A DNA stretch of 64,000 nucleotides from Sipunculus nudus. Its lineage: Eukaryota; Annelida; Sipuncula; Golfingiida; Sipunculidae. This document shows positions 23,625 to 31,400 of this stretch, in pieces; position 1 is the stretch's first letter; each line of letters opens with the position of its first letter. The stretch covers positions 28,828,008 to 28,892,007 of the forward strand of contig CM049313.1 of NCBI GenBank assembly GCA_026874595.1. The letters are read 5' to 3'. The notes under the pieces were generated by a model. The model did not search any database. It had not been told where the DNA came from and saw nothing but the letters and a program-made list of their open reading frames with translations. A program made the translations under genes and the position numbers.

Positions 23625-25575
23625 GTTCTTGCACATTGGGCTTATATTGACCATTTATTCTATAACGGGGGTACAATGGTTTTATCTGCGCTAGTTGTAA
23701 GTCCAAGGCAGCCTTGAATACCGCTTTAGAGTAGATTTCTTTACCTTCGTGATCAGTTATCACGGCATGGAGTTATGTAAGTTTACTTTACAAGTGATAG
23801 TCTTTCTTTTTTTATACGGGATGAGGAACGTTTTGTCCCCAAAAATTTTTAAAAATATCAGCCAAAAATGACTTGTTCATTTCTATGACCTAAAACTGAT
23901 CACATACCTATGGGTTGTTCTGCCACCCCAACGTCTCCATAAATTACATGTCGTCGTTGGGTGGCAGGCTGCAACTAGGTCACAAGAAAAGCAAGGATAA
24001 TCCAGAAAGATTCTGACTCCTATTCTGAAAATGTTTTGAGATAATACTAATATTCTATGAGCATATATGTTGTCTATATATGGAAAATGTCGTTAATTAT
24101 TCATTATTATACCAACAAAAAAATTATAGCAGAAACATTCCCTGAAAGATGTTATTTTACGGGGTCAAAAATAAAAAGCGAGAGCAGTTTCCGTAGACAC
24201 TCTCGCATTATTATAGCTTTTGCAATTTGACTATGATCTCGGTCACTACATTGAGGGAAAGAATCTTGAAATACATATTTATTTCCAGTATTGTTGTTAT
24301 AACATATTTGCGAGACCGATTAATAGGAAACTGTTTTTGTCATCCCAATTTAAGTTACGCAGAACAGTTTGGCTTTGGGAATACCAGTATCCAAAGAAAA
24401 ATGATATGGTATGCTAAAGCCCAGAACTGGATGCTGACGGATATCATAAACTTTCCACAACCCACCCCAGGCCTGCCCCGCCAGGGCCGTCCGCGTCGAA
24501 AACGGAGGTGGCACATGGGTTAACGCCTGTTACATTTGACACAGCTGACGTAAATATACCTTTGGTAGGGGTGTGGTTTGATGAGCATATAGCCGCGGAG
24601 CTGACCGAACTTTTTACAGGGGGGGGGGGGTAATATGCTATGGTAATATAGCACTTGTAGAATTATGCATGGGCTCAATGAGTTCCGTACAGTCAATGTT
24701 GCATTGGCAGTGAGAGCAAATGTGCAGTGTTTTATCTTTTTCCAGATGTTGTGAGATCTGGTGCTACTTATGAACACTACAAGATCGCAGTAACTAAAGC
24801 AATTGAAGAAAATGGTCTTTGGTACGAGGAGGAAGTTTCTTCAGACAAGATCAGACTCATCGCAAATACCACCAGTTTGTACCTAGGTATGTTCTCAGTT
24901 GTACCCAAAATATGCGGCAACTCAGTAATAATGCAGTGTTTTCTTCAGGGTTGACTGACTCAGTCGATGCAATGGTTAAAACATGCCAACAAACTTACTG
25001 CTGCTGTGTCGCAACGCTTAGCATAGGTACTACAGCCTCACGGAAAATGAAATAACTAAATTACGGATCTCAGGCCGACTGGCACTGAGTTACGTATATC
25101 GGTACATGGAATCACGTTTATCTGAGGCATTTTAGTAGCACACGTTAATACTAAAACCTAGGCAGGGCTATCTGCGGGACGGAAAGCACTTATTCAAGTG
25201 ATAGGCCAATTCTTGTGTTTCATAAATGGCATAGAATTCTTAATAATTTAGTCTAAAACCATTTATATCCCTTTTTTCCTTAACCTCATGTACTGAATAC
25301 ACTAAACGATATTAAAATCTGATTCTTTTGTAGACCTTGCTAGAGTCTCTTTTAGCCATCATACTTAATATAATCATACTGTTTTCCTATTTTTCTGGAA
25401 ATAGTTATCCCCTAAATCACATTTCCCATTGTAAACTCGGATTGGATTTTCCCCAGGATTATAAAGACTGGTTTCACCTGTTGTTAAACATGCAGTTTAA
25501 AATATGCAGCGTAACAATATAAGAAATATAAAGGAGCTGAAGCTTTAAAACCAGTTCAGGTTACGTGTAGGTTAA

Positions 25576-25652
<77 letters not shown>

Positions 25653-26090
25653 AACCTTATATATGTATGTGTTAGCAGTCTTTGGATGGTTTCCTCGATA
25701 CGACAAAAAGCGCGGCGATAACAGTATCGATGTGGTGTATCGATATGTGTAGACATATCAGTATATTGATACAGCCCTAAAAACATTTGGTAACACTGAC
25801 ATAGGTTGGTTGAAATATGTATAAACATGTTTTAAACAAATATTCGGTGTCGGGGTCACATTTGTTTCCCCAAATGCTTTCTAGTAAAGATTGTGTTGTT
25901 CCAAATCATGTTGAGGATGCTGATTTAAATCATTTTTATATTATCTTAAATAATTGCAAATGATATCCGGAAATATGTATATTCGCCGAAGTTAATTCAA
26001 TTCCTGATTGGAGCGATGGATAATGTATGTCCAAAAAGCGTCACTCTTCCTCTTTACCTACACATCGACAATAGAATAACGCGGCTTTAC

Positions 26091-26167
<77 letters not shown>

Positions 26168-26508
26168 AGACATTGATATGACAAAGTGATCATTCTTTAA
26201 GCTCTTAGCGAATGACTTACATTTATTTTGAAGCGAGGCTTTTCTTTACTAATATTATCTATAATCTATGCTTGATCATTTTAGGCTATAATTTCCAGAA
26301 TAAGTTCTGCTACGGAACGCGTTACAGCAATGGAACTGAGACCTGGGTCCTTACGATTGATCAGGACTCAGACATAGAAGGTAGAAGACTGGTCCATATT
26401 AAGAACGTCCAAGACAGTAACTACCTGACTACGAATGAAACTGACGTGTTTTGTGTTGCGTCAAAGGGCGAAAACACTAAATGGTATTACATCAAGGGTA
26501 ATAATTAG
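13974..26508 (+). CDS. Secreted PAN/apple + EGF-like + beta-trefoil-like protein (5 coding exons, 279 aa)
   Basis: Join 13974-14070, 15947-16149, 22577-22751, 24746-24886 and 26285-26508 gives 840 nt, an uninterrupted frame of 279 codons plus TAG. All four introns are GT-AG and the phases match (1, 0, 1, 1). Domains: signal peptide about residues 1-20 (hydrophobic WLLLFTLHVTCLA, likely cleavage after CLA); PAN/apple about 34-100 with cysteines 34, 52, 56, 63 and 75; EGF-like 104-138 with cysteines 104, 111, 117, 126, 128 and 138; C-terminal region 142-276 with three repeats, each ending at a tryptophan (184, 226, 272), resembling a ricin-type beta-trefoil. N-glycosylation sequons lie at 199, 221 and 256. 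The ATG has A at -3 and an in-frame TAA 12 bases upstream. PAN and beta-trefoil domains commonly bind glycans or proteins, so an extracellular lectin-like or adhesion role is inferred. I do not recognise a named orthologue. Further 5' non-coding exons are possible. Confidence 0.82.
14301..14308. repeat. Target-site duplication, left
   Basis: TTTGAAAG immediately left of the element at 14309; identical to 14756-14763. Confidence 0.92.
14309..14755. mobile_element. hAT non-autonomous DNA transposon (MITE), 447 bp, with 8-bp target duplication
   Basis: Terminal inverted repeats are CAGGGGCGTCAAT on the left and ATTGACGCCACTG on the right (12 of 13 positions match). The insertion is bracketed by a perfect 8-bp direct duplication TTTGAAAG at 14301-14308 and 14756-14763. 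The 8-bp duplication and CAGxGGCG ends are diagnostic of hAT. Next to both ends are G/C runs (a G-run at left, a C-run at 14719-14728). The interior has (TA)n and (GA)n tracts and no transposase. The intact target duplication suggests a fairly recent insertion in intron 1. Confidence 0.92.
14574..14644. repeat. (TA)n-(GA)n compound microsatellite in the intron 1 MITE
   Basis: About 27 bp of TA followed by about 44 bp of GA, entirely inside the hAT element. Confidence 0.93.
14756..14763. repeat. Target-site duplication, right
   Basis: TTTGAAAG immediately right of the element ending at 14755; identical to 14301-14308. Confidence 0.92.
15947..16149 (+). CDS. Coding exon 2: PAN/apple domain
   Basis: The acceptor is a pyrimidine-rich tract ending TTATGGCAG and the donor is GACGA/GTAAGT. 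The 203 bases enter in phase 1 and leave in phase 0. The G from exon 1 plus AA completes a Glu codon. The encoded 67 residues hold the cysteine pattern of PAN/apple domains: C34, then GCASEC (52, 56), VCWSFSYE (63) and GRC (75), with the typical CxSFxY core and a C-terminal hydrophobic stretch. The exon boundaries coincide with the domain, as often seen in metazoan extracellular modules. Confidence 0.85.
17380..18480 (+). repeat. ~245-bp GCGATCGC / GCGGTAGCAA-rich tandem repeat
   Basis: The ACGTAGTGCAAGTCTTTGCT phrase recurs at 17675, 17922, 18088 and 18330, at spacings of 247, 166 (a shortened copy) and 242 bp. Each full unit contains GCGATCGC palindromes, TGCGCGGTAGCAA and TGCGCGGTCGCAA words, and a CATATTAAGCTGCGA segment. 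The short word GCGGTAGCAA repeats several times per unit, so the unit itself grew from a shorter motif. The first part (17380-17560) is a degenerate lead-in with the same words. Open frames here on the minus strand follow the repeat and are not genes. Confidence 0.85.
18683..20345 (+). repeat. 77-bp minisatellite carrying a TTAGGG hairpin (~21 copies)
   Basis: The ATGCCCGAAGGGTTAGGG phrase recurs every 77 bp (for example 19391, 19468, 19545). Each unit contains GGGTTAGGGTAACCC, a perfect 6-bp-stem, 3-base-loop hairpin that includes the metazoan telomere word TTAGGG. Central copies are nearly identical and show a 4-unit higher-order pattern: the ATGCTCGAAGG and ATATTGCATAT variants at 19468 recur at 19776 (308 bp = 4 x 77). 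Copies at both ends are diverged or truncated, as expected of an array homogenised from the centre. Confidence 0.93.
20880..21960 (+). repeat. Diverged ~350-bp repeat with CACCTG-CAGGTG palindromes and CAGGTAA words
   Basis: CACCTGTACAGGTG (21264) and CACCTGCACAGGTG (21616) are followed by TTCAGGTAAA and further AGGTAA words. Related copies are at 20902 and 21923, with an extra palindrome at 21800. Spacings are about 362, 352 and 307 bp. A second shared block (GTTACCT, then AATACCTTT, then a TTTAATTAC-like word) recurs about 340 bp apart near 21072 and 21412. The copies are strongly diverged. Confidence 0.6.
22098..22200 (+). repeat. Solitary copy of the ~178-bp degenerate repeat
   Basis: ACACTTTGGTCGCCATGGCG and the following AT-rich segment match the phrase repeated at 12741-13448 (ACACCTCGGTCGCCATGGTG). 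This indicates a dispersed repeat family present both upstream of the gene and in intron 2. Confidence 0.5.
22259..22311. repeat. (TA)n-(CA)n compound microsatellite in intron 2
   Basis: TATATATGTATATATATG, then CACACACACACACA, then TATATATATATATATA. Confidence 0.93.
22577..22751 (+). CDS. Coding exon 3: EGF-like domain and start of beta-trefoil-like region
   Basis: 175 bases, phase 0 in and phase 1 out; donor CCCA/GTGAGT. An in-frame TAA at 22568 means the exon cannot start further left. An alternative acceptor 9 bases downstream (TCCAG at 22585) would drop three residues and keep the frame. The six cysteines have spacing 6-5-8-1-9, with the GLCQNGGTC core and GFQCQC, typical of EGF-like modules. 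There is no clear calcium-binding consensus (the domain starts CDDIPG). The last ~17 residues (VYFYLKHVQSGLYIKS) open the next domain. Confidence 0.85.
23516..23621. repeat. (AAT)n-(ATT)n-(TA)n microsatellite, self-complementary
   Basis: About eight AAT units are followed directly by about six ATT units, which form a near-perfect palindrome, then about 60 bp of TA. The whole tract can extrude as a cruciform. Confidence 0.95.
23914..23975. repeat. 62-nt imperfect hairpin in intron 3
   Basis: CTGCCACCCCAACG (23920-23933) pairs with CGTTGGGTGGCAG (23955-23967): 13 pairs with one bulged C, over a 21-nt loop. The pairing resumes outside an internal loop between GTTG (23914) and CAAC (23972). It may be a remnant of an inverted-repeat transposon or a structured RNA element; its function is unknown. 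Confidence 0.6.
24746..24886 (+). CDS. Coding exon 4: first part of beta-trefoil-like region
   Basis: 141 bases, phase 1 in and phase 1 out; acceptor CTTTTTCCAG/A and donor CCTAG/GTATGT. The A from exon 3 plus AT completes an Asn codon. It encodes residues 160-205, including the GLWYEEE end of the first repeat (Trp184) and IRLIANTTSLYLG, the start of the second repeat, with an N-glycosylation sequon at 199. Confidence 0.78.
25577..25652. repeat. (TA)n microsatellite in intron 4, first
   Basis: About 75 bp of alternating TA with a single TTTATA interruption near 25638. Confidence 0.95.
26094..26164. repeat. (TA)n microsatellite in intron 4, second
   Basis: About 70 bp of uninterrupted TA, ending about 120 bp before the exon 5 acceptor. 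Confidence 0.95.
26285..26508 (+). CDS. Coding exon 5: end of beta-trefoil-like region and stop codon
   Basis: Enters in phase 1 (G plus GC makes Gly206) and ends with TAG at 26506-26508. It encodes the end of repeat 2 (GTETWVLTI, Trp226) and repeat 3 (RRLVHIKNVQDSNYLTTNE to NTKWYYIK, Trp272), with Cys214 and Cys262 and sequons at 221 and 256. A possible donor CAAGG/GTAAT lies 10 bases before the stop, so a further 3' exon cannot be excluded. The repeat is complete, however, and polyadenylation signals follow, which favours this as the last exon. Confidence 0.78.
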
Positions 26509-26546
26509 CAATAAATGGCAGTACATCAGAACTAGTAATAAGATCA
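26479..26546 (+). repeat. 34-bp imperfect tandem duplication spanning the stop codon
   Basis: AAATGGTATTACATCA (26479) recurs as AAATGGCAGTACATCA (26513), and both are followed by a TAATAA word. The second copy lies just after the TAG, in the 3' UTR. Confidence 0.6.
26510..26515 (+). promoter_or_regulatory. Possible polyadenylation signal AATAAA
   Basis: AATAAA immediately after the TAG. It is very close to the stop, so the copy at 26664 is the more likely functional signal. Confidence 0.3.
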
Positions 26547-26663
26547 CGGCTTCAACACGCCTGGTCATGTCATGGTCAGAAACATTTATTTTAAGTTACT
26601 GTTTTGATTAAAGATCACAATTTCCTGGTTTCACCAAAAGAAATGTTAACATAAATCTACATC

Positions 26664-26669
26664 AATAAA
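26664..26669 (+). promoter_or_regulatory. Possible polyadenylation signal AATAAA
   Basis: AATAAA about 155 bases after the stop codon, followed by AAGAAAATCTGTC and a GT-containing stretch. This gives a reasonable 3' UTR length. Confidence 0.45.
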
Positions 26670-27151
26670 GAAAATCTGTCGCAGTGGTGCGTATATTTGG
26701 GCATATAGCAATTGTCTGTTCCAAGGTCAATGTTCATGGGCGCAATTTGGACGGGCACAGGTAGGAGGACAACCCCCCCCCCCTCCACCCCACACACACA
26801 CACTTTTTCAACCAGGGGGAACAATATCCTCTCCACTTTTTGTTAATTAAATGAATGTAAAAGATGTAGACAAAAATGTAGCAGTGTCGAGAATCTCTTA
26901 TAATATCAATGGAAAGGCCATGTTTCAAAAATGAATAAAAGGGGAAACTGATTAATAATATGATATGATTCTCGAATTTCCACAATGTGGTACTCGTCCA
27001 ATGAACGCTTGAATGAACAAAATATCATAAAGGCTTTATAGCTTAGACTTTTTAGGGAAAACATTTATACTTCTAGTTCCTTTCTGAATCGAAATTATCC
27101 CCTATTATTCTTTACTCAAATTGCTACAATATTGCTTATATTTGATAAATA
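26670..27151. other. 3' flank of the gene up to the gap, no gene recognised
   Basis: AT-rich sequence with a C-run followed by a short CA run at 26775-26803. I see no exon, RNA gene or complete transposon here. Confidence 0.6.
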
Positions 27152-27651
27152 NNNNNNNNNNNNNNNNNNNNNNNNNNNNNNNNNNNNNNNNNNNNNNNNN
27201 NNNNNNNNNNNNNNNNNNNNNNNNNNNNNNNNNNNNNNNNNNNNNNNNNNNNNNNNNNNNNNNNNNNNNNNNNNNNNNNNNNNNNNNNNNNNNNNNNNNN
27301 NNNNNNNNNNNNNNNNNNNNNNNNNNNNNNNNNNNNNNNNNNNNNNNNNNNNNNNNNNNNNNNNNNNNNNNNNNNNNNNNNNNNNNNNNNNNNNNNNNNN
27401 NNNNNNNNNNNNNNNNNNNNNNNNNNNNNNNNNNNNNNNNNNNNNNNNNNNNNNNNNNNNNNNNNNNNNNNNNNNNNNNNNNNNNNNNNNNNNNNNNNNN
27501 NNNNNNNNNNNNNNNNNNNNNNNNNNNNNNNNNNNNNNNNNNNNNNNNNNNNNNNNNNNNNNNNNNNNNNNNNNNNNNNNNNNNNNNNNNNNNNNNNNNN
27601 NNNNNNNNNNNNNNNNNNNNNNNNNNNNNNNNNNNNNNNNNNNNNNNNNNN
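27152..27651. other. Assembly gap, exactly 500 N
   Basis: 500 consecutive N, the same length as the first gap. The true distance and the orientation of the sequence on the right are not shown by the sequence. Confidence 0.99.
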
Positions 27652-28461
27652 GAAATCAGCTCGGTTTCAGCGTAATACGAAATCGTTTTTTTTTGTGCAA
27701 AAATGGCATATTTAAATTGCGAAAGAAGCGTTTTAGAAGCTTCAATAGTCCATTTAGAACCGGTTTAAACGTCGTTATCGCCGAAATCAGCTTGGTTCTC
27801 GCATAATACGAGATAGTGTTTTGTCCAAAAATGGCCGATTTAAATTGCAAAAGAACCGTTTTAGAAGCTTCAGTAGTCCATTTAGAACCTGTTATCAACG
27901 TCGTTATCGCCGAAATCAGCTCGGTTCTCGCATAATACGAGATAGTGTTTTGTCCAAAAATGGTCGATTTAAATTGCGAAAGAAGCATTTTAGAAGCTTT
28001 ATTAGTCCATTAAAACCTGTTATAAACGTAGTTATCGCCGAAATCAGCTTGGTTTTCGCGTAATACAAGATCGTGTTTTGTGTCAAAATGGCCGATTTAA
28101 ATTTCGAAAGAAGCGTTTTAGAAGCTTCATTAGGCCATTTAGACCCTGTTACAAAACGTCGTTTTCGCCGAAATCATCTCGATTTTCGCGAAATACAAGA
28201 TCGTGTTTTCTGCAAAACTGGCCGAATTATATTGAGGAAGAAGCGTTTTAGAAGGTTCATTGGCCCCTTTAGAGCCTGTTACAAGCGTCGTTTTCACCGA
28301 AATCACCTCGGTTTTTGCGTTATACAAGATCGTGTTTTGTGCAAAAATGGCCGATTTAAATTGCGAAAGAAGCATTTCAGAAGCTTCATTAGTCTACTAA
28401 GTAATCGGTTATAAACGTCGTTTTAACCGAAATCAGCTCGGTTTTCGCGTAATACAAGATC
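27652..28461 (-). repeat. Partial higher-order unit before copy A
   Basis: Matches the tail of the next unit (34073-34881) at an offset of about 6420 bp. It differs by small indels, such as one extra A in ACAAAACGTCG near 28150. The left part is lost in the gap. Confidence 0.85.
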
Positions 28462-31400
28462 TTGTTTTCTGCAAAAATGGCCGATTTCAATTGCAAACGA
28501 AGCGTTTTAGAAACTTCATTGGTCTATTTCGAATCTGTTTCAAACGTCTTTTCGCCGAAATCAGCTTGGTATTCGCGTAATACAAGATCGTGTTTTGTGC
28601 AAAAATGGCCGAATTTAATTGAGAAAGAAGCGTTTTATCAGCTTTATTAGGCCATTTAAAACCTGTTACAAATGTCGGTTTCGCCGAAATCAGCTGGGTT
28701 TTCGCGTAATACAAGTTGGTGTTTTGTGTAAAAATGGCCAATTTAAATTGCGAAAGAAGCGTTTTAGAAGCTTCATCAGTTTATTAAGGACATGTTACAA
28801 ACGTCGTTTTAACCGAAATCAGCTCGGTTTTCGCGTAATACAAGATCGTGTTTTCTGCAAAAATGGCCGATTTATATTGAGAAAGAAGAGTTTTAGAAGC
28901 TTCATTAGTCTATTTCGAATCTGTTACAAACGCCGTTTTCGCCGAAATCAGCTCGGTTTCGGCGCAATACGAAATCGTTTTTTTGTGCAAAAATGGCCGA
29001 TTTCAATAGCGAAAAAAGCCTTTTAGGAGCTTAATTGGTCCATTTAGAATCTGTTACAAACGTCGTTTTCGTCGAAATCAGCTTGGTTTTCGCGTAATTC
29101 AAGATCGTGTTTTTTGCAAAAACGGCCGAATTAAATAGCGAAAAAAGGCTTTCATCAGATTTATTAGGCCATTTAGAACCTGTTACAAACGTCGGTTTCG
29201 CCGAAATCAGCTCGGTTTTTGCGTAAAACGAAATCGTGTTTTTTGCAAAAAATTGCCGATTTAAATTGCGAAAGAAGCGTTTTAGGAGCTACATTAGTCC
29301 ATTTAGAACCTGTTACAAACGCCGTTTTCGCCCAAATCAGCTCGGTTTCGGCGCAATACGAAATCGTTTTTTTGTGCAAAAGTGGCGGATTTAAATTGAG
29401 AAAGAAGCGTTTTAGGAGCTTCATAGGTCCATTTAGAACCTGTTACAAACATCGTTTTAACCGAAATGAGCTCGGTTTTCGCGTAATACAAGATCGTGTT
29501 TTCTGCAAAAATGGCCGATTTAAATTGCAGTAGAAGCGTTTCAGAAGCTTCATTAGTCTATTTCGAATCTGTTACAAACGTCTTTTCGCCGAAACCAGCT
29601 TGGTATTCGCGTAATACAAGATCGTGTTTTGTGCAAAAATGGCCGATTTAAATTGAGAAAGAAGCGTTTTATCAGCTTCACTATTCCATTTCGAACCTGT
29701 TACAAACGTCCTTTATCCGAAATCAGCACAGTTTTCGCATAAAACGAAATCGTGTGTTTTGCAAAAATTGCCGATTTAAATTGTGAAAGAAGCGTTTTAG
29801 GAGCTACATTAGTCCATTTAGAACCTGTTACAAACCCCGTTTTCGTACAAATCAGCTCGGTTTTCCCCAAATACGAAATCGTGTTTTGTGCAAAAATCGC
29901 CGAATTAAATTGCTAAAATGCGTTTTAGGAGCTTCATTGGTTCATTTAGAACCTGTTACAAACGCTGTTTTCGCCGAAATCAGCTCGGTTTCGGCGCAAT
30001 ACGAAATCTTTTTTTAGTGCAAAAATGGCCGATTTAAATAGCGAAAGATGCGTTTTAAAAGCTTAATTAGTCCATCTAAAACCTCTTACAAACGTCGTTT
30101 TCGCGCAAAATCAGCTCGGTTTTCGGGTAATACATGATGGTGTTTTCTACAATGATACTTCATTAGTCCATTCAGAACCTGTTACAAACGCCGTTTTCAC
30201 CGAAGTCACCTCGGTATTTGCGTTATACAAGATCGTGTTTTGTCGAAAAATAGCCGATTTAAATAGCGAAAGAAGCGTTTCACAAGCTTTATGAGGCCAT
30301 TTAGAACCTGTTACAAACGTCGGTTTCGCCGAAAGCAGCTCGGTTTTCGCGTTATACAAGATCGTATTTTCTGCAAAAATGGCCGATTTCGATAACGAAA
30401 GAAGCCTTTTAGAAGCTTCATTAGTCCATTTAGTATCTGTATAAAACGTCGTTTTCGCCGAAATCAGCTTGGTTTTCGCATAATACAAGATCGTGTTTTG
30501 TGCTAAAATGGCCGATTTAAATTGCGAAAGAAGCGTTTCAGAAGCTTCAATAGTTCATTTACAACCTGTTATAAACGTTATCGCCGAAATCAGATCGGTT
30601 TTCGCATAATACGACATAGTGTTTTGTGCAAAAATGGCCGATTTAAATTGCGAAAGAAGCGTTTCAGAAGCTTCAATAGTTCATTTAGAACCTGTTTTAA
30701 AGGTTTTCGCCGAAATCAGATCAGTTTTCGCATAATACGAGATAGTGTTTTGTCCAAAAATGGCCGATTTAAATTGCGAAAGAAGCGTTTTTGAAGCTTC
30801 ATTAGTCCATTGAGAATCAGTTACAAACGTCGTTTTCGTCGAAATCAGCTTGGTTTTCGCGTATTACAAGATCGTGTTTCGTCGAAAAATGGCCGATTAA
30901 AATAGCAAAAGAAGCGTTTCACAAGCTTTATTAGGCCATTTAGAACCTGTTACAAAGGTCGGTTTCGCATATATCAGCTCGGTTTTCGCGTAATACAAGA
31001 TCATATTTTCTGCAAAAATGGCCGATATATATTGCGAAAGAAGAGTTTCAGAAGGTTTATTACGCCATTTAGAAACTTTTACAAACTTCGTTTTCGCCAA
31101 AATCCGCTCGGTTTTCGAGTAATACAAGATAGTGTTTTGTCCAAGAATGGCGGATTTCGATAACGAAAGAAGCGTTTTAGAAGCTTTATTAGTCCATTTA
31201 GAACCTGTTATAAACGTAGTTATCGCCGAAATCAGCTCGGTTTTCGCGTAATACAAGATAGTGTTTTGTCCAAAAATGGCCGATTTCGATAACGAAAGAA
31301 GCGTTTTAGATCCTTCATTAGTCGATTTAGTATATGTTAAAAACGTCGTTTTCGCCGAAATCAGCTTGGTTTTCGCATAATACAACATCGTGTTTTGTGC

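Larger units (their letters stand above)
22752..24745 (+). other. Intron 3 (1994 bp)
   Basis: GTGAGT donor and TCTTTTTCCAG acceptor. The exon 3 frame reads on into the first ~360 bases of the intron, but this is chance read-through with no domain. The intron contains an (AAT)n(ATT)n(TA)n tract and a long-stem hairpin. A 38-codon open frame at 23197-23313 is not recognisable. Confidence 0.75.
24887..26284 (+). other. Intron 4 (1398 bp)
   Basis: GTATGT donor; acceptor TGATCATTTTAG. It holds two long TA microsatellites (25577-25652 and 26094-26164) and otherwise AT-rich sequence with no recognised element. Confidence 0.75.

Noticed and set aside
23449-23763. Minus-strand 104-codon frame
   Set aside because: Its middle is the translated (TA)n and (AAT)n microsatellite. 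Only about 45 residues are non-repetitive and they match nothing I know.
24178-24206. Hairpin GCGAGAG...CTCTCGC in intron 3
   Set aside because: A 7-bp stem with a 15-base loop is expected by chance in this length of sequence.
26737-26830. Possible third hAT-like end (GGGCGCAATTTGG with C-run and CA-run)
   Set aside because: No matching inverted end or target duplication is found before the gap, so it is too weak to call.
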